Shown here: piece after piece, positions 22,921 to 32,800 of the stretch
How positions within the stretch are numbered: position 1 is the stretch's first letter
Layout: the number at the start of each line of letters is the position of its first letter
DNA from: Adiantum capillus-veneris
Lineage: Eukaryota; Streptophyta; Polypodiopsida; Polypodiales; Pteridaceae
Reading direction: 5' to 3'
Assembly (NCBI GenBank): GCA_014529385.2
Contig: CM043949.1
Location: 112,983,977 to 113,047,976, forward strand
DNA length: 64,000 nt
Notes under the pieces: generated by a model
Told to the model about the DNA's origin: nothing
Databases searched by the model: none
What the model saw: the letters and a program-made list of their open reading frames with translations, nothing else
Program-made: the position numbers and the translations under genes

Positions 22921-23690
22921 GAATTTACAAGATGAGTAATGGATGAAAGCAATATAATACAAAGAGTGTGCTTTGGCGTGGAGATGATGGAGCTTCAATG
23001 TTGTAGAGGAGCACTACTTTGTCTCTTTGACAAAAGATGTGATGAGGTCTAATTTGTTGAAAGTGAATTTGCTGGTGCGAACAAGGGAGGCTAGTAGCTA
23101 CCGTGCATCTAGCACATCAAAAGCATATAAGTCAATAAAGTTTGGGAAGCTGTAATATTTTGTTGACTATGTCACTTGCTCAGGAAACATCAATTGGAGA
23201 AGCTTTGTTGGCCAAAATCTTTCCTTGAAGCTTGGGCATCAAAACAATAGTTGTAGATTTTGAGTAAATAGAGCAAAAGTCCACCTCTTGTTGGTGGTGA
23301 ACGTTAGCAGATTTTCATTGACTGCAAGAACGTTCCAGCAAAATTGAGTTCACATTCACAAAGTGCAGTGTGCCAGTTATCTATGTATAGGCACCTGACG
23401 AGTTAGAGCTTTCTTGAGTTTTTGCAGTGAAAAAGGAAAAGTAAGATCAAACTTTTTCATTGTGGCCAACATCAAGAATATGGGCCTTATATGCTTCCTC
23501 CAAACGGTGCTTGAGATAAAGACTTTTGATGTGTGCTAGATTAGTAATATCCAAGACTGAGAGTGTATTGCTTCAACCTGTGAAGGAATCTATGTTTCGT
23601 GCAACAAACATAGGATGCACATCAGTCTCTAGAGCATGCAAGAAAGCGTGGTAATCGTCTTTACGTGTATTCACTAAGGTAACTATTGTC
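22921..23690 (-). repeat. Partial copy A of the OB-fold gene 3' half
   Basis: This aligns with 24970-25720 along its length. Shared blocks include GAGCACTACTT, AAAGATGTGATGA, GCATCTAGCACATCA and AACATCAAGAATATGGGCC. The copy carries frameshifts and a ~30-bp difference near 23145, so it is non-coding. Confidence 0.88.
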
Positions 23691-24500
23691 GACTATGTCA
23701 TCCGCTAAGGAGACATCAATTGGGGAAGCTTTGTTGGCGAAAATATTTCCTTTAAGCTTGGGCACCAAAACAATAGTTGTAGATTTTGAGCAAATAGAGC
23801 AAAAGTGCATTGACCGCAAGAACGTTCCACCAAAATTAAGTTTACATTCACAAAGTGCAGTGTGCTAGTTATCTATGTATAGGCAGCTAACGAGCTAGAG
23901 CTTTCTTGAGTTATTGCGGTGAAAAAGGAAAAGCAAGATCAATACATACTTCTTGATTGTGACCAACATCAAGAATATGGGCCTTATATGCTTCCTCCAA
24001 ACGGTGCTTGAGACGAGGAATTTTGACGTGTGCTAGGATAGTAATATCCAAGACTGAGAGTGTATTGCTTCAACCTGTGAAGGAACCTATGTTTCGTGCA
24101 ACAAACGTAGGATGCACATCGATCTCTAGAACACGAAAAATAGCGTGGTAATCGTCTTTACGTGCATTCATGAAGCTAAGCTGCGATGGCAAGAGAGGGA
24201 AAATATTAGAAAGCTACAAATTTATAGAAGAGTGAAGATAAGTAAGCCTTATAGTGTCACGGTCCCATCTACAACAACAAGATCACCTTGGGAAAGACTA
24301 GCTTTTGAAGTGCTAGCATGGCCCTGTATAACAACAAAAGCTACAGTTCCAAACTGTGTATGGGTGCCTTGGGCATGCAAGGAATATGCCTCATCCAAAA
24401 ATTGATGCGCTTTGCTCTGTGGGTAGAAACTAAGGCTGACTTCATAAGGCTTTGTTTTTTCTACAACCGTGGAAGCATTGAAAAATAGTACATAATGAGA
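23690..24500 (-). repeat. Partial copy B of the OB-fold gene 3' half
   Basis: This aligns with about 25215-26060, including the AACATCAATTGGGGAAGCTT block, the zinc-ribbon region (internally deleted), the GCATGGCCCTGTATAACAAC segment and the GAAGCATTGAAAAATAGTAC end. It is disrupted. With copy A and the fullest copy (25061-26060) it forms a three-fold head-to-tail series. Confidence 0.85.
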
Positions 24501-24514
24501 TGTGCAAGCATCTG

Positions 24515-24970
24515 ACTTAGTTTGTCTTAATATCGTGCCGTTTTCAATTTAGAAAGTGCCGATTGAGGGCATGGGAAAAGGAGGAATGCTGCCCCAAAAT
24601 AGACAAAAAGTGTAAAGACTTAAAAAGATAGCGTAAATTTTTGAAGTTTCCTCTTGCAATATTGAGATAGGAATTTATAAGATGAGCATAGATGAAAGCG
24701 AAGCACTTTGCTCTTTGGATAGAAACTAAGGTTGACTGCAAAAGGCTTTGTCTTTTCTACAACCGTGGAAGCATTAAAAAATAGTACATAAGGAGATGTG
24801 CAACCGTCTGACTTAGTTTGTCTTAATATCGTGTAGTTTTCAATTTAGAAAGTGCCGATTGAGGGCATGGAAAAAGGAGAAATGCCGGCCCAAAATAGAC
24901 AAAAATAGTGTAACAATTTACAAAAACAACGTTATTTTTTGAACTTTTCTCTTGAAATATTGAGATGGGA
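24515..24970. repeat. Satellite-like units (~150 bp), two copies with partial gene repeat between
   Basis: The unit runs from TTGTCTTAATATCGTG through AGAAAGTGCCGATTGAGGGC, AAAATAGACAAAAA and a TTTTTTGAA segment to CTCTTGMAATATTGAGAT, at 24527-24670 and 24822-24965. The family recurs in an inverted array at 36866-37985. Confidence 0.85.
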
Positions 24971-25060
24971 ATTTACAAGATAAGCATGGATGAGAGCAAT
25001 ATAATACAAAGGGTGTTCTTTGGCATGGAGGTGATGGAGCTTCAAATTTGTAGAGGAGCA

Positions 25061-27003
25061 CTACTTGGTCTCTTCGACAAAAGATGTGATGACGCCTAAT
25101 TTGTTGACAGTGAATTTGCTAGTTCGAACAAGGGAGGCTAGTAGCTCACGTGCATCTAGCACATCAGAAGCATATAAGTCAACAAAGTTTTTGTCAAGGT
25201 GCAATACTTTGTTGACTATGTCACCCGCTAAGGAAACATCAATTGGGGAAGCTTTGTTGGCCAAAATCTTTCCTTCAAGTTTGGGCACCAAAACAATATT
25301 TGTAGATTTTGAGCAAATAGAGCAAAAGTCCACCTCTTGTTGGTGGTGAATCTTAGTAGATTTGCATTGACCGCAAAAACGTTCCACCAAAATTGAGTTC
25401 ACATTCACAAAGTGGAGTGTGCCAGTTACCTATGTATAGGCACTTGACGAGTTAGAGCTTTTTTGAGTTATTGTGATGAAAAAGGAAAAGCAAGATCAAC
25501 ACGTCTTGATTGTGACCAACATCAAGAATATGGGCCTTATATGCTTTCTCCAAACGGTGCTTGAGACGAGGACTTTTGACGTGTGCTAGGATAGTAATAT
25601 CCAAGACTGAGAGTGTATTGCTTCGACCTGTGAACGAACCTATGTTTCGTGCAACAAACATAGGATGCACATCCGTCTCCAGAGCACGAAAAATAGCGTG
25701 GTAATTGTCTTTACGTGCATTCACGAAGCTAAGCTGTGATGGCAAGAGAGAGAAAATATTAGAAAGCTGAAAATCTATAGAAGCAGAAAGATAAGTAAGC
25801 CTTACAGTGGCACGGTCCTCAGCCGCTGGTCCATCTGCAACAACAAGATCACCTTGGGAAAGACCAGCTTTTGAAGTGCTAGCATGGCCCTGTATAACAA
25901 CAAAAGCTACAGTTCCAAAGTGTGTACGGGTGCCTTGTGCATGCAAGGACTCTGCCTCATCCAAAAATTGACGCACTTTGCTCTTTGGGTAGAAACTAAG
26001 GCTGACTTCAAAAGGCTTTGTTTTTTCTACAACCTTGGAAGCATTGAAAAATAGTACATGAGGAGATGTGCAACCATCTCACTTAGTTTTTTTTTTTTAC
26101 AGTTACATTCTCAATGTGGACAAAGTCTCCTATAGTAAGGGTGTCAATGAATTGCTCAATAAATTGATCGCTAACAGCACAAGTGATGGTGTCAGTGTTG
26201 AGTGAATCAACTAGATCTGCCTTAAGGTAACACATATACTTAGCGACTTCTGGGCTTTGTTTGTAAGTTCCATAACGGTTAAGTATGCACCCCTCGAATG
26301 CGAAACGAGGACAAGTTTCAGTGATGTCAACAATGCGCAATAGAGGGATCTTAGTGGGAATATAAGGCACAAGAGAAGATGAACCAGTGGGAATTACATT
26401 CTCATGAGAACACTCAGTATCAATATGTGATTCTAGTTTGGCACCCTCCGCAATGCTCTCTTTTTTTGCAACTACAGGTAGTGGTCCCCTCAGTAAAGGT
26501 TTGGCCACAACAAAAAACAAAACTCGTAAGAGTTGGATACAACAATAGAATATCTATGCGATGCAAGCAAGTCTTACTTAGTTCCGTTGTCGCATCGTAC
26601 GTCTTGGAAAGTGTACTTGCTATTGTATCACTTTGTTCCACACGCTTGAGGGATTTGGGCCCAACACCAAGAGAAGAAGAAACATCAACCTTAGGTAGGC
26701 TCGAAGCACTCCTTGTGCGGAGTGGAGACACACGATCAAGGATGACGGCACTATCGGGTCCCAAAAAAGATGAGCTGTATCACGGTGCACTATCTTGTGT
26801 AATTCTGTAAAAACAAAAAGGAAAATCACATTATTGCCAAGCATATATCAATCATTTTCTATAAGTTAGCAAGCTATTGAGTCACCGTTTTCAAACTCCA
26901 TCGAGCGAACATTACTAGATTCATCGCACATGGGCTCGACGCTATCATCGTAGCCATCGTAATGTCCATCGAGTGGATTTCGTGACGAAGAAGAGGAGGC
27001 CAT
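25061..27003 (-). CDS. Candidate RPA-like ssDNA-binding protein (multi-exon or broken)
   Basis: The minus-strand segments look like one protein in pieces. N-terminal acidic exon near 27003-26893 (MASSSSSRNPLDGHYDGYDD). Likely intron to an acceptor near 26804 (TTTTTACAG). Linker-like segment 26764-26580. OB-fold-like block 26480-26083 (LLRIVDITETCPRFAFEGCI, then LKADLVDSLNTDTITCAV, then FIDTLTIGDFVHIENV). Second OB-like block 26060-25452. Third block 25408-25061 with a zinc ribbon, FCGQCKSTKI and FCSICSKST (CX2C, CX2C). Multiple OB folds plus a zinc ribbon suggest an RPA70-type protein. Plant Helitrons often carry RPA-like ORFs, and this one lies upstream of and co-oriented with the Helentron. 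Exon boundaries and intactness are uncertain: a poly(A) run near 26085-26100 breaks the frame. It may instead be an unrelated gene. Confidence 0.5.
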
Positions 27004-27253
27004 ATTAAGAGAGGATGGTAAATAATGTTCACAGAATTATTACTTGATGTGTTCAAAAGAAGCAAAGGGTAAAGAACATGCTTTAGCTAAAGTATGAATA
27101 AGTTCATACAAATAATACTTCACACAGTCACAAGCATCTTAGGATCAATAAGGGAGAGGGATGTTTTTGGACTAATTTTTGCAGCAGCAAGACCACTTAT
27201 ATACAACAAGCCCCCTTGCCTTTCTCAACGGTTCACTATGTTTTAAAGCTAAG

Positions 27254-27830
27254 TGTGCGCTCCTTGCCGCACTGTCGAAGCAAGGGACTTGCCAATACAC
27301 CGTATGCGAGCCACAAACGGCTCCAAGCACACAACAAGCCTAAACTAGCAAGCTCAAGAAAACAAAGGGTGTGTCACTCACCGCTCTACGCTCGCCTTCG
27401 TGGTGGATTCCTCGCCGCGATGAAGAAGAAGCTACAGTCGTGCCGCGCTCAACCGCTTCGCCGCCGTCGTGCCTTCGTAATGCTCGATCGCACACACACT
27501 CTCCCTCTCTCTCTCTCTCACACACACACACACAAGGAGGTGAAGAAGAAGAAGAAGATGGAGATGGAGCAAGAGCACTCTTCAATTGCACAAATGAGAG
27601 AATGAGTAAAAATTAGGTTTAGTTGGCTTTTATAGGAGCTCACCCCATTCACACTTGGGCGCCCATGCTTAACCAACTAATCCCTTGAATGTCCAAGTTA
27701 AAGTGCGCCTCTCATCGGCGATCACTCTACCTTTCCCTATTGGTCCGACAAGCCCGGTACCTGACTCTACCAAATACATAATACACGTCCGTCGTAGGTG
27801 ATCGGTGTCCGTGTGCCGTGAGGGTTAACA
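27254..27830 (-). repeat. 3' LTR (577 bp)
   Basis: A direct repeat of 35982-36562. It contains TATA motif CTATAAAAG on the minus strand at 27635-27627, a (CT)n(AC)n microsatellite near 27503-27533, and a GAAGAAGAAG run. Ends are TGT...ACA. Confidence 0.96.
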
Positions 27831-27850
27831 TGCCCCCCTTCCTGATGTAG
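27831..27850 (-). promoter_or_regulatory. 3' polypurine tract
   Basis: The minus strand reads CAGGAAGGGGGGCA directly against the 3' LTR. This is the expected site for plus-strand priming. The 11-mer AGGAAGGGGGG recurs at 29863-29873 and 30175-30185. Confidence 0.9.
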
Positions 27851-29176
27851 ATTCCGTCCTCGGAAGCTATTGAGTTGAAGCTGGATCGTCGAGGTGGAAG
27901 AGCATTTGAGATGAATGTCCTTAGCCTTCTTCAGTCACTGCAAAATCAAACAACATTGGCACAGTAATTGCATTCTCTTAAAAAGCATATGCAGTTTTAG
28001 GTAGACAAATTGATTGGTAAAAGAATTTCAAACAATTTGTTAGCAATGAACATTAAATTGCAATGTAATCAAATGCATAAACAGATGTAAAGGCAAAAAA
28101 TTAAACAAGTCTGGGGTCGCTAATTTGACGGTCGAAAAGCACTAGAGATCGAATATTAATACCATGGGTAAGCTTCTTAACTTTCTGTGGTCAATTAAGT
28201 TGTTTAATCGCGAGAGCCAAGTATTCATGTTCGAGGGCTGACTAGAGGCTATATCTAGAAAACCTTGTAGTTAAGCTACCATAAAAGGAATTTCTCATGA
28301 AATCATCGCCTGACTGATTACTTTTTCTTTGACCCCCCAAGGTCTTTTCACATTGATTCAATTATGAAGTGGGTGCTTATTTTGTATGCCTTGGGTTTTT
28401 TGCTTTTCAAGGAAAAGCGCCCACACTGGGAACCTCTAGGGCTCTAGTACCATAGGCAATACATGTGAGTGAAGTACCAAATCAAGCTGAGATTTCTCTT
28501 CCAGCTTAAAATTTTACATTGTGGCACTTTGATTTTTTGTTTGTTCATTTTCAGCATTTAAATTTTGTAACTTTGGGGGGTCATATAACACTGTTACCCT
28601 CCCCAGGCTCATCACATTAGTAAAATCCCTTTATAATACTTAAGCTAAAGGTCAATAGGTTTAAGCCCACTAGAAAGCCCTAGTACATTTCATACAATAC
28701 TGCCTAAATCGGATTAAGAACCTAAGTAACCATTGTTTATTAGGAAGGCATTCCCCATGGTATTAAAAGAAGATCTCTAATACCTAGCTTGGTCAAACTA
28801 GCTTAGTCGGACTGCTTGATTTTTACACCTAAACAAGTGATTATGACAAAACATTACATTGAATTAAATGTTTGATAGTAAGCCAATGCGCTGAATATTA
28901 TGCTACCAATCACAATCAAAGCAGACAAACATAGATGCAAAAAGATAACGGCAATGCTAATGGACAAGAAACACCTGTTTGTGTTGATGGTCGCGCTTGA
29001 TTTGAAGGTTCCATGAAGGTCCAAATACTATCAATAGAAACACGCTCCTGTACACACTAGGAAACAAAAGGAATACCTCCAGGAGGCACATCAGTGGGAA
29101 AAATTAAAACTCCTAAAAAACAAACTCAAAACACAATCTAGACCCCTAACCTACCTATCTGTCACCCCTTTTAGAA
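27851..29176 (-). other. Non-coding 3' internal region of the LTR retrotransposon
   Basis: About 1.3 kb without a significant ORF and without reverse transcriptase or integrase motifs on either strand. It probably carries cis functions or is a relic of deleted pol. Confidence 0.6.
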
Positions 29177-29608
29177 TCAAGGAAAGAGGATATTATATAA
29201 ACCGGGTGGCCACCCTAAGGCTAGGCCTCTATCCTCATCATCTAGATAAATAAAATCGTTGTTCGTGAGGCCATAGTCTTCCTCGGTCTCTATTAGTTTC
29301 TCTTCATCATCCTCTTGTGCAAGCATGCTAATCAAGAACCTCGTGATGCGTGGATACTCATCTTGTGCAAAAGAATAAGCATGTGCCATTGGAGACACAT
29401 TCGCCACTGGGTAGGGATCACTAGTTAGCCATAGACGTATCAGCCATTCTAACTCCTCAAAATTTCTCTCACATGCAAGGCTCTCTATCAAATCCCATTC
29501 GCAAGAAAGTATAGGGTAGCATACGTAGAACACTTGTTGAAAAGACAAGGGGTACCTTTCATCAAAAATAGAAGTGCATGCCTCTGGTGAAGTAGCCATT
29601 TCTGACAA
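29177..29608 (-). CDS. Small acidic ORF inside the LTR retrotransposon, unknown function
   Basis: 143 residues, intact, on the element's coding strand, downstream of the Gag-protease ORF and an internal polypurine tract. It is acidic, especially near residues 103-127 (EDDEEKLIETEEDYGL, then YLDDEDRG), with several Trp and aromatic residues in the middle (CEWDLIESL, LEWLIRLWL). It shows no transmembrane segment, signal peptide or zinc motif, so nothing supports an envelope-like role. It sits where Athila/Tat-group elements carry an extra 3' ORF. It may be an accessory protein or a captured fragment, and expression is unproven. Confidence 0.5.
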   Translation of the reverse strand: MSEMATSPEACTSIFDERYPLSFQQVFYVCYPILSCEWDLIESLACERNFEELEWLIRLWLTSDPYPVANVSPMAHAYSFAQDEYPRITRFLISMLAQEDDEEKLIETEEDYGLTNNDFIYLDDEDRGLALGWPPGLYNILFP

Positions 29609-29855
29609 GACAGATAGATTTGGTTAGGCCTTTAAAACATAAGAGTTGTTTTTGTGTGTTGCTTGACTTGACACGGTGAATTTGGACTTATATGTAAGAT
29701 CTGATAGGGTGCTCTCTCATTGCTAGGCGCTCTTGCTCTTTACTATTTTTGTTTTTTTGTGAGTATAAGGCTATATATATACATTCCCTAAGATCGGAGA
29801 TTAAGAGGTCAGGGAAAAAGGTTGAGAGGGAAACAAATGAATGATGACTGTCAGC

Positions 29856-29880
29856 AAACACTCCCCCCTTCCTTGGGTAG
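29856..29880 (-). promoter_or_regulatory. Internal polypurine tract
   Basis: The minus strand reads CCAAGGAAGGGGGGAGTGT (29879-29861), sharing an 11-base core with the terminal polypurine tract. It lies just past the Gag-protease stop codon. It could serve as a second plus-strand priming site or mark an ancestral 3' boundary. Confidence 0.6.
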
Positions 29881-29881
29881 G

Positions 29882-32800
29882 TCATACCGTTTGAAATGAG
29901 CTTGTCACCCTTTGAAACCAATTGTTCCAGTTGGTAATAGGTGAGGATTTTTGCCAGTAATTTTCTATTACCCTAGGTGCCTTGTCAAGCTGCAAGGGTG
30001 GTAAGGTACTCTCCCAGGATCGAACTTGAAGTGGTTCATCAGGTGATTCTTGAACACTGGGAGGTGTGGATTCTTTTGTAGCTTCATGGAGGTCCACTAC
30101 TATAGATGGAGGCGGTGTAGAAGCTTTTACCTCTATGGATGTATTACATGAGGAGCTAGAATCTTCATGGGACTCCCCCCTTCCTGAGCTAGGTGGAACA
30201 AATCGTTCTTTCTTTGGTACCCAAACTAGCTCGGGAGCGGGTGTGTAACATTCTGTGATTTTTTTCTTTCCGCGATTTTCAATTTGTTTTGGAGCTACGG
30301 GATTGGGCTCACTTGGGTCAGGTGATAGGTAAGAGCACAATCTACGTTTTGGCACCCAGATTTGATCATTTCCTTGATAGTAGCCTTGGGCTTCCAATAG
30401 TCGTTTAGGGATCCATCGCAACATTTTCTTACTTTTCTTGGAGCGAGTGGTACGTTTCTTACAAGGCTTCTGTTTTTTAGCACTAGCTATGGTCGCTAAA
30501 GAAGCTTTAGGGACCCACTTGTATGTTTTCTTCGTTACATTAGGATGAGTCTTGTCAGAAGCGATATGAATTGCTTGTAGCATATTTAAGGGTATAGGCA
30601 TTTCATCCCCCTCAGGTGTTACCCAGGTCGTCCCCCTATTTCCCCAAGTGTCTATGGTTGATGCTAGGTGGACCCAGTCTACATTGTCTGATTCCGTCAT
30701 ACCCGGTAACACATCCATGTAAGGAGAATCTTGGCCAATGTCTGTATCCTTCTTACAAGTGTAACAATATTGTAGTGGGGCCGAGTGAACTGTGGTGTCA
30801 GAGCGATGATCAATAATGGTTTTACTCCCTAAGGGGTGTACCTTACCAGTCACCAAATCCACTCTAAGAACAGAGTCTTGGAATTGCAAATAGACATGAT
30901 TTTTAGACCAATCGTGAACCATTTGTGCTTCCCTCATGAATGGTCGTCCTAAAATCATTTCATATGACATAAGGTGTTTAGAGAAATCCATTACAATGAA
31001 CGTATGTCGTACCTTGTGTCCTAGAACTTTGATCTTAAGATCCTTGAGCATCCCCATAGGTTTGGCTATGGTACCATTTGCCATCTTTACCACAATGTTA
31101 GTAACACTGAGGCGGGGTTTTCCCATGGATTCCCAACAATCTTTTGTAACGATGCTAACTCCCGCACCACCATCAAGAATTCCCTTTATAGTTAATCCCT
31201 TGGTAGTGATGGGTAGGGTCGCATTAGACTCGTCGCCTTCAAAATACTGCCCTAATTCGTTAATGGGTACCTCGATCACAGACTCGTGTCCATCTAAGTC
31301 AAGTGATTGCACATGATTTTCCTCATCAATCATAATCGAGTCAGGCCTATTTGGTTGCGCAAACTGCGGTAATCCCGTTCGTAGCTCTCCGTTAAGGAAT
31401 GCTCGAAGTGCAAGGAATAACTCAGGATCTCCATACAGCTTTGCTATGATCGTGGTTCGGACCTCAGAAGACATGAAGTCCACTAGTTTGGCAACATTCA
31501 TTGGCGTTTTGCAGGGTGTAGGTCCCTGACTAGGAACTGGTGAGGATGGAATCTCATATTCCTCAATGGGATCAGGTATTCCTTCGTTAAACATCCTTTC
31601 CAACAAGAAGGGTGTATGCTCACTTTCTGATGTCCTGTCCTCACTCCCTTCTTGGATGATACTAGATATGGCTAACGGTCTATGGTTCATGTGGGGTGGA
31701 TGAACTTGCGTGGGAAACACTGTGTCATGAATTTTGACCTGCATGGGTTCTGGTTCTAGTTTCCTTTGAGTCTCCTCCACTAAACCTCTTAGATGTTTCA
31801 CCTGCTTAATCTCGTCTACAGGGTTTGGGTACGTCCCAATCTTCTTTTTACGATTCTTCACTTTTTGCCCCTGCGGTTTATCTTGGGGGTCTTGGATTGG
31901 ATTTGGAAACACTTGTGGTGTTTTCAGAGGCTCTTTATGGTTTTCTCTCATTCGGTTTTCATTTGGTTCCATGTTACGATTTTCTTTGTCGGTCTTTCCC
32001 TTTGTGGTATTTGTTCTAGTCTCCATTGTCTCGACTAAATCTGAATCATCCTCGAGGTCATTCATATACACGGGGTCATCTCCTGTTCCTATGTTTGTTT
32101 TGGAACTTGGCTTTGAATTTTCCGTATTCTGCGACTTCTTCCTTCGTGTCTTCTTTTTCTTTGCTTGGATAATTGACGCGGTATCTCTCTCTTCGAGGAT
32201 ATGTCCTGGCCCTTGAAGCATGGACCGTGTAATCGCATAAGCGGGTGCAACGGGTGGTATTGGCGATGTCACACTAGCAATTTCGACCAAATTCAGGGGT
32301 GTGATTTTAGGCGCATTTGGGTTATAGGGGCATTGGGCAATCAAGTGATCTATGCCACAACGATTACATGTGAGTATTGGCATTGCAGACGTGCTCCCTT
32401 GATTCATTTGCATCTGTGCAGCATTCTTTTGCAGCCTAATAGGGCACTCCGCTACTCGATGTGGTCCACCACACTCGTAGCATTGAAGAGGTGGCCTCCT
32501 AGCCTGGGTGTTGATATTTTGACCTCTGGGTGCGAGAGCAGCAGCTTGATAAACCGGCTTGACTTGTCCCCAACAATCTTCCATGTAGTATATAGAACAC
32601 TCTTCCAATGTATCAAGTCCGTAGGCAATACTAGTGTCTATTTCCTCCTCACAACCATCTGCATAAGCATTTGATGGCTCGCAACCCACTTGGTTCATAG
32701 GGGCGACTCTTGGATGCGGGGGCTGCGGTCCTAGCACAGGAGGTGGTAGCGGTGTAGCTTGTACAACATTTTGAGATCTAGGGACCATGTGTTGCGGTAG

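Noticed and set aside
27851-29176. Hidden reverse transcriptase or integrase in the young element
   Set aside because: No YxDD-type, RNase H, HHCC or DDE motif was seen in any frame.
29177-29608. Envelope-like protein in the LTR element
   Set aside because: No signal peptide, transmembrane segment or coiled coil; kept only as an unknown ORF.
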